From Bartonella grahamii ATCC 700132 (GTDB taxonomy: Bacteria > Pseudomonadota > Alphaproteobacteria > Rhizobiales > Rhizobiaceae), in contig NZ_JACX01000004.1 of assembly GCF_000518085.1 (NCBI RefSeq), positions 100,961 through 164,960 of the forward strand: 64,000 nt of DNA. The letters run 5' to 3'. The notes under the pieces were generated by a model. It was not told where the DNA came from and did not search any database. It was given only the letters and a program-made list of their open reading frames with translations. Of the stretch, positions 40,881 to 50,712 are shown piece after piece. Made by a program: the position numbers and the translations under genes. The first letter of the stretch is position 1. Every line of letters starts with the position of its first letter.

Positions 40881-41117
40881 TTATTTTTCTTTTGTTTTTA
40901 ACAATTGCTTGAGATATGGGTTGCACTCAAGTTCGCGCTGATAGGAGATTTCACAACTAGCATATGCTTCTTGACGGTGATGATTCCAATATTTTAAATC
41001 ATCTATAGGGATTTTTTGTCCGCTAACAGCACAAATGGTATAGGAACCATATTCTATAATGTCATATCCATTATTAGAATAATGAATTTTTGCTTCGCGT
41101 TCACTATCGGAAAACAT
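40881..41117 (-). CDS. DUF2093-type small protein
   Basis: 78 residues, a conserved alphaproteobacterial protein of unknown function. The pattern includes AKIHYSNNGYDIIEYGSYTI, then CAVSGQKIPIDDLKYWNHH and RQEAYASCE. AAGGAATT lies six bases before the ATG at 41117. It is downstream of mutL on the same strand with a 108-base gap. Confidence 0.8.
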   Translation of the reverse strand: MFSDSEREAKIHYSNNGYDIIEYGSYTICAVSGQKIPIDDLKYWNHHRQEAYASCEISYQRELECNPYLKQLLKTKEK

Positions 41118-41225
41118 TATAATTCCTTTTTACTGATACAAGAGATTCAAGAAAAGTGCCATAAGATATATTATAAAGTCGAGAGTTAATTTAAAAATAT
41201 TTTTCTTGTCAAAATAGTTAAGAGT

Positions 41226-43079
41226 TTATTTTCTGCCAAATAGCCGTTCTATATCTGCCAATTTGAGTTCAATATAAGTAGGGCGTCCATGATTACATGT
41301 ACTTGTATTGGGTATTGCCTCCATTTGTCGTAACAGTGTGTTCATTTCTTCGGGGCGTAAAAGGCGCCCTGACCGTATTGAACCGTGACAAGCCATCGTT
41401 GCTGCAACATAATCAAGCATTGCTTTTAAATTGTTTGTTGTATCATACTCAGCGGCTTCATCTGCAAGATCTTTAATAAGGGCTTGGACGTTGATCTCTC
41501 CTAACATGGAAGGTGTTTCACGCACAACAATTGCTCCTGGTCCAAATGGTTCTATTCCTAATCCAAATTTTTGCAAAGCATCTTTATGCGTTAAAAGGCA
41601 TGTTGCATCCTCTTCAGAGAGTTCTACAATTTCAGGAATAAGTAATAACTGTGAAGGAAGCGGTTTGGAATAGAGTGCATTTTTGAGTGCTTCATAAACC
41701 AATCGTTCGTGAGCTGCATGCTGATCGACAATGATCAAACTATCTTGTGTTTGGGCGATAATATAGTTTTTATGGATTTGTGCTCTGGCCGCTCCTAATG
41801 GATAAGATAACTCTTCTGATGAAGATGTAGTGTTTGGAATGTATGTATCCCCACTTGGTATATTTAAGCCCTCCATAATAGGAGTAGCATCTTCTTTCAA
41901 ACCAAAAGAACTAGTAATATCCAATGGTTTGTGAACCATTGAAGCAGCGGCAAAATGATGAGGTTGTGGGCTATAAGAAGAGGACTGGTGCGTGTTCTTA
42001 AAATTGCCTAACGGTTGTTGTACCAATGGTTTTTGTATTTGAAATGCAGCTAGCGTTGCTTCAGAACGGGTTGAAGTAGGACGAATACCAGATTGCTGTA
42101 ATGCCTCACGAATAGCTCCAACGATCAAACCACGAATTAATCCTGGATCACGGAATCGTACATCAGCTTTGGCTGGATGTACATTAACATCTACCTCAGC
42201 AGGTGGGAGATCAATAAAAAGAATAGCGACAGGATAACGATCTCGTGTCATGACATCAGCATAAGCGCCCCGGATAGCGCCCCATAGAAATTTATCACGC
42301 ACGGGACGCCCATTAACATAAGCAAATTGATGAAGACTATTATTTCGGTTGAAAGATGGCAAACAGGCAAAACCCGTTAAGCGCACTGCTTCGCGTTCAG
42401 CATTCAGTGCGATGCTATTAGGGGCGAATTCTTTTCCCATAATTTGCGTAATACGTTGTAATTGTCCTTGAATATTATTTTCTGTAGCGGACAGTTCCAT
42501 AGATGTTCTGTCTAGTCCTGAAAGAGAAAAGCGGATATGTGGAAATGCGATAGCAATTCGCTTAATCATATCGCTAATAGCATTTGTTTCAGCTCGATCG
42601 GTTTTCATAAATTTTAATCGTGCCGGCGTGACAAAGAAAAGATCACGAACTTCAACAATTGTTCCAAGGTTTGCAGCAGCTGGTTTGGGTCCTACAATTT
42701 TTCCTGCAGTAACGGAAATTTCAGCAGCGCTCTCAGCATCTTTTGTTCGTGAAATGAGTTTAAGTTTAGCAACAGAACCAATAGAGGGGAGGGCTTCTCC
42801 TCTAAACCCAAGGAAGCAGATATTGTGTACGTCATCGGTAATCTTTGAGGTACAATGGCGAGAAACTGCTAAAGTTAACTGATCTGCAGGAATTCCATAA
42901 CCATTATCACTCACCTTTATAAAATTTTTTCCACCATTTGCTGTAATAATTTCGATGCGTGTTGCACCAGCATCAATAGCGTTTTCAACAAGTTCTTTGA
43001 CAACATTTGCTGGTCGTTCAATAACTTCACCAGCGGCGATTTGATTAATAATATTTTCGCTAAGATGGCGTATAATCAT
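41226..43079 (-). CDS. mutL: DNA mismatch repair protein MutL
   Basis: Mismatch-repair ATPase and nicking enzyme, 617 residues. The GHKL ATPase domain shows [26 protein letters not shown] and FRGEAL within the first 100 residues. The C-terminal domain carries [12 protein letters not shown], matching the DQHAx2Ex4E endonuclease motif, plus ACHGSIRSG and CNHGRP. This form nicks DNA itself, in line with the lack of MutH in this group. A Ser/Pro-rich linker (about 345-420) joins the two domains. Confidence 0.95.
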   Translation of the reverse strand: MIIRHLSENIINQIAAGEVIERPANVVKELVENAIDAGATRIEIITANGGKNFIKVSDNGYGIPADQLTLAVSRHCTSKITDDVHNICFLGFRGEALPSIGSVAKLKLISRTKDAESAAEISVTAGKIVGPKPAAANLGTIVEVRDLFFVTPARLKFMKTDRAETNAISDMIKRIAIAFPHIRFSLSGLDRTSMELSATENNIQGQLQRITQIMGKEFAPNSIALNAEREAVRLTGFACLPSFNRNNSLHQFAYVNGRPVRDKFLWGAIRGAYADVMTRDRYPVAILFIDLPPAEVDVNVHPAKADVRFRDPGLIRGLIVGAIREALQQSGIRPTSTRSEATLAAFQIQKPLVQQPLGNFKNTHQSSSYSPQPHHFAAASMVHKPLDITSSFGLKEDATPIMEGLNIPSGDTYIPNTTSSSEELSYPLGAARAQIHKNYIIAQTQDSLIIVDQHAAHERLVYEALKNALYSKPLPSQLLLIPEIVELSEEDATCLLTHKDALQKFGLGIEPFGPGAIVVRETPSMLGEINVQALIKDLADEAAEYDTTNNLKAMLDYVAATMACHGSIRSGRLLRPEEMNTLLRQMEAIPNTSTCNHGRPTYIELKLADIERLFGRK

Positions 43080-43318
43080 AATAAATTCTAACAGGAATCT
43101 TAAGGCTTCTATAAAAAACTATGATAACATCATTTGCGCGACATTCAAGAATAAGAGAGTATGGAAGGTATTATTTTTACAATACCTCCTATTTTATTTT
43201 ATGTTAACAAATCGGTTGGAAAAAACAGAAAAAATAGTTTTTATCACCTTAAAATAGCTTGCACCAATTTATCATCTAGGTCAAAAAAGAAACAATGTAA
43301 AAAGGGAAGGCAATATAT

Positions 43319-44407
43319 ATGGCGCGTATAAGCGGTATTTTAGCAGATAGTGATATACAAGCTTTGATTGAGAATAACTTTCTCAAGGCTCAGTATCCAT
43401 TTGATAGATCTCAAATACAACCAGCAAGCCTTGATCTTCGTTTAGGGGAGAAAGCTTATCGTATACGTGCTTCTTTTATGCCGGGTCCTAATACAAAAGT
43501 TTTGGATAAGCTTGAACGGTTAAAGTTGCATGAGTTTGACTTACGAGACGGAGCCGTTTTGGAAACGGGGTGTGTTTATATTGTTCCTCTTCTGGAAAAT
43601 TTAGCTTTACCAGAATTTTTATCTGCTGTTGCCAATCCCAAAAGTTCTACAGGCCGATTAGATATTTTTACGCGTGTCATTACGGATAATGCTCAGGAGT
43701 TTGATAAAATTTGTGCTGGTTATCATGGTCCACTTTATTTGGAAATTAGTCCACGCACATTTCCAATTTTGGTGCATAAAGGCTCACATTTATCACAGCT
43801 TCGGTTTAGAAAAGGGCAAAGTTATTTAAATGAAGTTGAGTTACACACTTTGCAAAAGCAAGAAACACTGATATCGGAGGATCTTCCTAATATTAGCGCT
43901 GGTGGTATTGGTCTTTCCATTAATTTAAAGGGAGACGAAAACGGGCTTATAGGTTATCGTGGTAAACATCATACAAGTGTTATTGATATTGATAAACGTG
44001 CTGTTGCCCACGTTTTAGATTTTTGGGAACCTCTTTTTGATCGTGGTCAAAGGGAGTTGGTTCTTGATCCTGATGAATTTTATATTTTAGTTTCACGAGA
44101 GTCTATTCATGTGCCTCCGCTTTATGCCGCAGAAATGACTCCTTTTGATCCTTTAGTTGGTGAGTTTAGGGTGCATTATGCAGGCTTTTTTGATCCAGGA
44201 TTTGGGCATATGGAAGCGGGTGGAAAAGGAGCAAGAGCGGTTTTAGAAGTGCGGAGCCATGAAGTTCCTTTTATCTTAGAGCATGGTCAAATGATTGGCC
44301 GTTTGGTCTATGAGCATATGCTTAATCGACCATCAACCCTTTATGGACATGATGTTGGATCACATTATCAAGCACAGGGTTTAAAGTTGTCCAAGCATTT
44401 TAAATGA
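43319..44407 (+). CDS. dcd: Double-length dCTP deaminase
   Basis: Predicted 2'-deoxycytidine 5'-triphosphate deaminase providing dUTP for dTMP synthesis. 362 residues, about twice E. coli Dcd, with two dUTPase-like beta folds: an N-terminal one with QIQPASLDLRLGEKAYRI and NPKSSTGRLDIFTRVITD, and a C-terminal one with EFYILVSRE, VHYAGFFDPGFG and a late LEHGQMIGRL. This fused form is the rhizobial type. The PKSSTGRLD segment corresponds to the nucleotide-binding motif. It is monocistronic between two gaps. Confidence 0.85.
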   Translation: MARISGILADSDIQALIENNFLKAQYPFDRSQIQPASLDLRLGEKAYRIRASFMPGPNTKVLDKLERLKLHEFDLRDGAVLETGCVYIVPLLENLALPEFLSAVANPKSSTGRLDIFTRVITDNAQEFDKICAGYHGPLYLEISPRTFPILVHKGSHLSQLRFRKGQSYLNEVELHTLQKQETLISEDLPNISAGGIGLSINLKGDENGLIGYRGKHHTSVIDIDKRAVAHVLDFWEPLFDRGQRELVLDPDEFYILVSRESIHVPPLYAAEMTPFDPLVGEFRVHYAGFFDPGFGHMEAGGKGARAVLEVRSHEVPFILEHGQMIGRLVYEHMLNRPSTLYGHDVGSHYQAQGLKLSKHFK

Positions 44408-44459
44408 GTTGGAAACTACGAATTTTGATAACATGTATGCAGAAAGTGTATTTTGGATA

Positions 44460-44700
44460 AAAGAAAATTTTGTTCTTCGCAAAATTGGCGCCATTCATTC
44501 TATTTTTAGTGTCCAAAGTTATTGCATCCCTTGCATTTGAGAGGCATTTTTACTTCTTTTTTTCAAGAGGTTGTATCTATACGAACTTCGTTTATGATGT
44601 GCAAAAGAATAGTTTTGATTATTTCATCATGAAAAAATCAAAAATGAAAGAATTTTACTATATTCAATATGTTATTCGTATTTATTGATTATAATAAATC
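44460..44700 (-). pseudogene. Integrase 5' remnant, copy G
   Basis: The minus strand has MPLKCKG near 44547 and the upstream repeat beyond it ('gtttatgatgtgcaaaagaatag', in pieces; 'gaaagaattttac'; 'attataataaatcaataa'). Only the first few codons of the integrase remain. Confidence 0.55.
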
Positions 44701-45550
44701 AATAAATTACTAATATTCAATATAACAGTAACGTATTTGCTTTTCAAAGTAAACATGCGAGATTTGATGCTGCTATTGCTCCATTTTTCTAGAGCTTGAA
44801 TGACCAGTATATTTTATTTCGTATAAAAACTATCCTTAAGAGCCAATAAAGAAGTTTTGCACTACAGTTTAGTAACATTTTTTTTAATAAACATTGTTCT
44901 ACTTTTAGTAACTCATTTATAGCTTCAAGATATAAAATATTGCTAGAAAATTATTCAATTCAATATGGAGAGCTTCTACTCGTATGAACGTTAAAAATTT
45001 TTTTTATGCTTTATGTGAATTAGGCACTGTATATTTTTATAAACTTTCATGAATAAATAATAGGTCTCAGTTTTGAGTATTGATATAAGAAGATTTCTGG
45101 ATGTATGCGACAGCTTTATTTCCAGTATTAATAAAGGATTTTTTTATCTTTTGGGGGAGATTATGGTTTATACTTAATGACTACAGGCTCTATATTCTTA
45201 TAACCGATAATTTAAGGACCTTTGGAGGGAGAAACGACTTTAAATTATAACTAATTAAGCTGCGGAGCAATCGCTTTCGAAGAGGTATTCGTTTAAAGAA
45301 AGTATAACACTTCAATTGTACATGAACAATATATGAGTGGATACGTTATTAATGATACCCCATACTGTGAGATTTTAAATTTGGATAGGAGAAATAAAGA
45401 CATTGTTTTTATCAATTAGTTTTTTTAGAAAGTTGCAATCTCTGTTTCTTCTATCTATTCAATAGAGCGTTTTGGGAGAATATCGAGTAGGAAGGTACAC
45501 GGATTCGCTTTTATGCGTTTTAGGATATCTTCTCTTTTTATTTAGGAACA
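44701..45550. other. Gap without a gene
   Basis: 850 bases of A/T-rich sequence between remnant G and lldD. No frame has start, ribosome binding site and recognisable content. The lldD promoter must lie near its end, but I cannot place it. Confidence 0.45.
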
Positions 45551-46714
45551 ATGGTGCCATCAATGATTATTTCTTCAACACTTGATTATCGTAAGGCAGC
45601 AAAGCGTCGTCTTCCTCCCTTTCTTTTTCACTATATTGATGGTGGGGCTTATGCTGAAGAAACGATGCGACGTAACTGTACAGATCTTCAAGCTCTTGCA
45701 CTGCGTCAAAGGATTCTGAGGCAAGTTGGTGAAGTTGATCTTTCAATCAAGCTTTTTGAACAGACACTTGATTTACCGATTGTACTTGCACCTGTTGGGC
45801 TAACGGGCATGTATACACGTCGTGGAGAGGTAGAAGCGGCGCGTGCCGCAGCGGCAAAAGGGATTCCTTTTACTCTATCCTCTGTTTCAGTTTGTCCCAT
45901 TGCGGAAGTGCAAGAAGCGGTTGGAGGTGCATTTTGGTTTCAACTTTATGTTCTCAAAGATCGCGGTTTCATGCGTGATGCACTAGAACGGGCTTGGTTA
46001 GCTGGTGTACGTACGTTGGTTTTTACAGTTGATATGCCAGTTCCTGGTGCACGTTATCGTGATGCGCATTCGGGGATGTCTGGTCCTTATGCTGGATTAC
46101 GTCGTTTTTTACAAGCGTTTACTCATCCATATTGGGCTTGGAACGTTGGTGTTATGGGGCGCCCCCATGATCTTGGAAATGTCTCCACTTATCTCAAAAA
46201 GAAAATTGCATTGGATGATTACGTTGGTTGGCTTGGTGAAAATTTTGATCCATCAATTGGTTGGCATGATCTACAATGGATTCGCGATTTTTGGAAAGGA
46301 AAAATGATTTTGAAAGGTATTCTTGATCCAGAAGATGCACGAGAAGCAGTAAAATTTGGTGCGGATGGTATTGTTGTTTCTAATCACGGTGGACGTCAGC
46401 TTGATGGTGTATTATCAACAACACGAGCGTTGCCTGCAATTGCGGATGCTGTAAAGGATCATTTGACTATTTTAGCGGACTCAGGTGTTCGTTCTGGTCT
46501 TGATGTTGTACGCATGATAGCACAAGGTGCGGATGCTGTTATGATTGGCCGTGCTTTTGTTTATGCGCTTGCAGCAGCAGGTAAGAAAGGTGTTATGCAT
46601 CTCCTTGATCTTTTTGCCAATGAAATGCGGGTAGCTATGACACTGACCGGTACTCAGACAATCAAAGATATTACACGCAAGAGTTTAGTAAATATAGATG
46701 TTTTTAAGCAATGA
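45551..46714 (+). CDS. lldD: L-lactate dehydrogenase (quinone-linked)
   Basis: FMN-dependent, membrane-associated oxidation of L-lactate to pyruvate with electrons passed to quinone. 387 residues, colinear with E. coli LldD. Motifs include [73 protein letters not shown] (catalytic His and Arg) and [20 protein letters not shown] (45544-45547) suits a start at ATG 45551 or GTG 45554; conservation begins at codon 5. Confidence 0.93.
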   Translation: MVPSMIISSTLDYRKAAKRRLPPFLFHYIDGGAYAEETMRRNCTDLQALALRQRILRQVGEVDLSIKLFEQTLDLPIVLAPVGLTGMYTRRGEVEAARAAAAKGIPFTLSSVSVCPIAEVQEAVGGAFWFQLYVLKDRGFMRDALERAWLAGVRTLVFTVDMPVPGARYRDAHSGMSGPYAGLRRFLQAFTHPYWAWNVGVMGRPHDLGNVSTYLKKKIALDDYVGWLGENFDPSIGWHDLQWIRDFWKGKMILKGILDPEDAREAVKFGADGIVVSNHGGRQLDGVLSTTRALPAIADAVKDHLTILADSGVRSGLDVVRMIAQGADAVMIGRAFVYALAAAGKKGVMHLLDLFANEMRVAMTLTGTQTIKDITRKSLVNIDVFKQ

Positions 46715-47589
46715 AAGCAATATGTTATACTGCTTTCAGAAAAAGAAAGTCTTTTTATAGAGGAGCATAATTATATACTTTACAAATATGTTGACAGTTA
46801 AATTTAAATAGAAAAGATCAAAAAGCTCCTCTATAAAATCACAGAAAATACTCAGTAACTAAAATAATACTCCGTAAATACAATAATATTTAACGCAAAA
46901 ATCTTAATAATAGTAAACACAAAAAAAACACTAATAACATTGCATACATCTTTTACTTATTTTATTAAAAGCTCATTCTATGGATAAAAAGGAACAAGCG
47001 CTGATATTAAAGGTAAAACAACTGTTGATATAGAAAAAATAGATATAAATAATGCTGTGAGCATTTTTCACTCCTATATATAAAAATATAACATGTTAAT
47101 TACTTCTTTCCCACATTAGCATAAAACGTAAAGTTATAAACTTCATTTAGTTTTATTTTAATATAGAATAATATTAATTATGGTATATAAATAAAATTAT
47201 TAAAAATGTCAATATATATTTATTGAAAGCTATAATTATAATAAAAAATGGATCTAATAAATAATATTTCTATAATCTATATATTATTTATATTAATTTT
47301 ATTGGATAATATATTATATGGGTATGATATTGTTTTTATGGAGTACATTTTTAAGCAATGAAAAAAATACCCATACAATCTTTAAAAAAGCTCGTTTACT
47401 GAGAGCAAGACTGCGTGAATTAATGTGCTTTTCTTTCTTATTTTCTTGCATCCTCAATGAGTTATGATGTTTTTGAACTGGCGAACATATGGAAGCAGTT
47501 GAATATTTTTTGTATAGTATGTCATTGCTAACACTGTTTATGCTTTCTCTATTGATTGCATAATTTATTAAAAATCCAGTTTGTTTTTA
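46715..47589. other. Decayed stretch after lldD
   Basis: Very A/T-rich. Apart from the small peptide ORF listed separately I find nothing supported. A short inverted repeat TGAAAGCA / TGCTTTCA (46712-46738) spans the lldD stop but has no T run, so it is a poor terminator. Confidence 0.4.
46978..47064 (-). CDS. 28-residue hydrophobic peptide ORF
   Basis: Small ORF with an excellent translation start: AGGAG seven bases before ATG 47064, preceded by A/T-rich promoter-like DNA (TATATT and TATATA near 47075-47090). The product starts MLTALFISIFSISTVVLPLI and ends SALVPFYP; it is almost wholly hydrophobic and would form one membrane helix. Size and character resemble type I toxin peptides or small membrane regulators, but I see no antisense RNA with certainty. 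It could also be the first codons of a lost membrane-protein gene. Confidence 0.4.
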   Translation of the reverse strand: MLTALFISIFSISTVVLPLISALVPFYP

Positions 47590-48016
47590 TTGCAGATGGG
47601 GTCGTTAGGTATTCCTAATGATACAAATTGGCATAGAATGTTTTGTTCTATAAGCGATTTAACAATTGCATCTCTAGGCTTCTCCATTGATACTATGCTC
47701 TTCACAGACAATAACAGATTGGTGAGATTGGCATAACTCTAGCACAGAGATATTATCTCAAAGTTGAATTGTTGGCACACTTGTAAACGTTGGGATAACT
47801 TTATGTTTTTTGAAGCTCTACAGCAATATCAAGACAAATCTGAACAGGTTCTTCAGTAGCAAGTAAGAGAACACCTTTCCCTTTTTAAACAGAAGTTTTC
47901 TGATATCAATTTTTAAAGCATTTTTATGAATATTCATAACAGCGTGTTTTTCAAATCTATATAAACGGGTACAGGATTACTCAGAGTGGAAAAAATTACA
48001 GTTTCCATTTGATCGA
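47590..48016 (-). pseudogene. Transketolase-type C-terminal domain relic
   Basis: Read on the minus strand in shifting frames: SNPVPVYIDL, then KIDIRKLLFKKGKGVLLLAT with EEPVQICLDIAVELQKT, then VIVCEEHSINGEA and RDAIVKSLIEQNILCQFVSL with GIPND. These match in order the C-terminal domain of the transketolase / DXS-like family (PVYIR, K...G.D..L.ATG...A..AA..L, EEHs..GGLG, GIPD). Stops and frameshifts separate the pieces. Which member it was cannot be told. Confidence 0.5.
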
Positions 48017-48257
48017 ATTACTCTCATAAGTAATTGGATAATATTTACTTTATCGCTGAATAAAAAAGAAAAGTTTTCTTTCTTTAAATAGAGGATGTGT
48101 TGTCATCTAGCCAATAGGGATAGTTTGCGAGAAATTTGTTCGATGCAAGACAACTTAACATTGCAGCTACTTTTTATCATTTGAAGCTGTGAAAAGAAGG
48201 CTAAGATAGATGAAAGAATGTAAAAAATGATGGATACAGTTTAAGATAAAAAATTAT

Positions 48258-49042
48258 AATTCTGTTAATTCCACAACAGTTGCTGCTGATATTGGTAACA
48301 AAAGAAATTTGACTAAAAAAATTATCAAAATTATTGAGGACATTTCTCATAGCATGTAGACTAAATCTTTTGTTGGTATGGGTGGGATTTTCTTTGAGCA
48401 GAAATTGATTCTATCCCCTGAAACCAGCAATAATCTCTCAGGTGATGTCGTAAACTTTTTGGGGATGTTACAACGCTACTATCGTCCTTTTATGAAAAAT
48501 GCTAGCATTTCAGATGAGTAGCTGTGAGGAGTTTCAACGTTTAATACAGCAAGAGCCAGCAACTCTCACGGATTTAGAACAGGCTTCAAGGTTTTTATAT
48601 TTACAGCGATTAAGTTTTAGAGGGAAGGTAAATCGTACGATGAGAATTGAAATCCGTCGTAGCGCGTGGGTTTAAGTCTTTCCAATTTGAAGGCGTGCTA
48701 AAACTTATTTGCCTCTGTTTAGCAGGTGTTAGCATTGAACGTTTTAACTGGTCTAATTTTATTGTGCGTTATGATCATCTAAAAACTTGTTTTATCTTTC
48801 ACTACTTTATTGTGGTTCTGAAGGTTATTCCAGAAAAGCTTTTTATAAGCGGGAGAATTATCAGCCGATGTCTAAGCTGCTTGCATAAATAAAAGGGAGG
48901 TTTCTTTTGTCTTTAAACAATATGCTAGAAATTCAAAAAACTTTAGTTAACTTCATAAAAGAGATTACATCATCTTATACAGATTGCTCTTCAAATAATA
49001 CAATTTCTGGTAAGGAATGAGGCATCACCAATTTTGATTTCT
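48258..49042 (+). pseudogene. Phage-type Dam (D12 class) adenine methylase relic
   Basis: Successive fragments line up with D12-class N6-adenine methyltransferases: FVGMGGIFFEQKLI, LSGDVVNFLGMLQRYYRPFM, then after a frameshift EEFQRLIQQEPATLTDLEQA and SRFLYLQRLSFRGKV, then LAGVSIERFNWSNFIVRYDH, and a degraded end near 49040. A TAG (48358-48360) and several frameshifts kill it. The catalytic DPPY region is ruined (FHYF in its place). Confidence 0.75.
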
Positions 49043-49089
49043 AAAAAAGAAACAATACGCATTAAAGAGTCTTTAAATTTGTAGACTTT

Positions 49090-49272
49090 TTGAGAATCCT
49101 TTCAGAATCTTTTGAAAAAAGTGAACTGATAGAAGATTTGCTATCAAAATATAGAAACTTTTCTAGCAAGTTACGAATAAATCTAAAAATATATATTAAA
49201 TATAAAAAACAGAGTGACATGCTGGTAGACTGGGCTTTAGAAACAAGAATCAAAATGTATAAAGATGCATAG
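49090..49272 (+). pseudogene. Short phage-like fragment
   Basis: A 60-codon frame of charged, helical composition ending DMLVDWALETRIKMYKDA. The end recalls phage or chromosome-partition type proteins with a WA.E.RI..ERK segment, but the match is too short to name. It lies between the methylase and integrase relics, so it is probably another dead prophage gene. Confidence 0.25.
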
Positions 49273-49404
49273 AGGCAAGATTGGTACAGATCATTTTTAT
49301 GATTCAATAAAAAATAAAAACTAAAGAAAAAATTCTATATCAAAAATTTAAGGCGGTTTAAAAGGTGGACGGGCAATGCATAGAAGGATGAACGAGAAGG
49401 TGAA

Positions 49405-50000
49405 TTAGGTGAGGGCGATTTATAGATTATCAGCATCTTTTGTAAAAGTATCTCCCCAAGGTAAATATTGTGATGAAGTAAGATTGTGGTTGAATATTCG
49501 AAAAGATAATATGCACTCTTAATTTTTCCGTTATACACATCACAATAAACGCCGTGAAAGGCACGGTTCTGTTACAAACTTTCTCTAAAAGCAGCATATG
49601 AGTTTACAAGATATTAGAGTGATGTTTTAAAAGAAGGTAATGGTCCCATTTTATTTCAGGAACAAGTTATCTTAAAACAGCAAAGCAATATTTTTCAAGA
49701 AATTGCAAAAGCGGCTTTTGAAAGCAAAAAAGCAGAGTTGAAAAATGAAGGTAAAAATGGTTGCTGGTTTTCTCCACTAGAGTTGCATGTTATTTCCCAC
49801 ATAGGGAATTTACTACAGAAAAATTAACAGCCAATATCACTCACAATGTTTTTGCGCCACTTTAGCATGAAAAAGCAGATACCGTGCGGAACTATTTGTC
49901 TTATCTTCAACATCATTATTACAATTAGAAAGCTGAAACAACGTCATTCACAAATCACATAAAAGCTGTCCATTATTCATTATACAATCCCGTGGATTGT
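49405..50000 (+). pseudogene. P4-type integrase relic extending into the core domain
   Basis: Plus-strand pieces: LSASFVKVSPQGKYCDEVRL and WLNIRKDN (arm-binding domain), FFRY/KRRE, then IFQEIAKAAFESKKAELKNE with GKNGCWFSPLELHVISHIG (core-binding domain), followed by degraded sequence. Many frameshifts and stops. It is on the opposite strand to the smaller remnants and has a different N-terminal subtype. No Arg-His-Arg-Tyr catalytic region can be read. Confidence 0.75.
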
Positions 50001-50338
50001 TTTTCTTAAGCATGCCAAATCCTATTTTGTTGAAGACAGAACGTTGTATATCATTAGTTCTTTGAACGATGATAGCAGTGAAATCCGTAAAATCTTTTCT
50101 CATCTTCTTTTGATAGGATAACAAAGATGCTCTTGGAATACATCAATAGACTCAATCACTTTATACAAATATAACCTTGTTGAATTCTTTCGCTTCAGCT
50201 CAGACATCTCCGTTACTCTAATTAAATCCAATCGACCACCAGAGTGTTTTTATTCTTTAAGTTCTTTTACTTTTAATCTGAATATATCGACCTCTTTCAA
50301 ATCTTTTCATTGATTAATGTTTCAGAGGAATTGTATCT

Positions 50339-50538
50339 TTAGCACTTTATTTTCCGTTTATGTCTCCAACCACATAGACCTGCACCTTGTTCATTATGTT
50401 TTAAATATCTCTCGCCAAATTTGGATTAATCACATTGATATCTTGTCGATTCAAATAAATTGGCAGCCATTCAATACAAGAAGTTCGTTCATTCGTCGCG
50501 CAGCCAGTTAGAAAGCTTAGTACGCATAGCAGCATCAC
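50339..50538 (-). pseudogene. Rz1-like spanin lipoprotein, frameshifted
   Basis: From GTG 50538 (or ATG 50535) the minus strand reads VMLLCVLSFLTGC with a clear lipobox, then ATNERTSCIEWLPIYLNRQD and INVINPNLARDI before a stop at 50401. One missing T at about 50403 accounts for this: in the next frame it continues LKHNEQGAGLCGWRHKRKIK to a stop at 50339. It lies directly after the small spanin-like gene, as expected for an outer-membrane spanin subunit. Confidence 0.55.
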
Positions 50539-50560
50539 TTTTCTTATTAATTTTCATTTT

Positions 50561-50686
50561 CTACCTTAAGCCGTGTTGTCCTATCTTGAAAGCTTCCTTT
50601 GTTTGCTTTTGCTTCTCAACTTGTTTCCCAAGAAAAAAGGCTTTCACTAAAGCTATAAGAAAAGTTGCTATGGTCACTGACGTCAT
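50561..50686 (-). CDS. Small phage lysis-cassette protein (inner spanin-like)
   Basis: 41 residues: MTSVTIATFLIALVKAFFLG forms a membrane anchor, then a charged helical part KQVEKQKQTKEAFKIGQH. The layout (N-terminal anchor, coiled charged tail) and the place between endolysin and an Rz1-like lipoprotein suggest an inner-membrane spanin, though it is shorter than most. It begins 27 bases beyond the endolysin stop. It may be truncated. Confidence 0.45.
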   Translation of the reverse strand: MTSVTIATFLIALVKAFFLGKQVEKQKQTKEAFKIGQHGLR

Positions 50687-50712
50687 TTTTAGATATTTTT
50701 TTATCCATAAGA

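Noticed and set aside
13690..44700. The dispersed repeats as a CRISPR or a palindromic intergenic repeat family
   Set aside because: Copies are hundreds of bases long, unevenly spaced by kilobases, imperfect, and encode recognisable integrase N-terminal peptides, so they are gene relics.
47340..47365. A 16-base match (TTTTTAAGCAATGAAA) to the 3' end of lldD at about 46700-46717, suggesting a duplicated lldD tail
   Set aside because: Similarity does not extend on either side, so it is probably chance in A/T-rich DNA.
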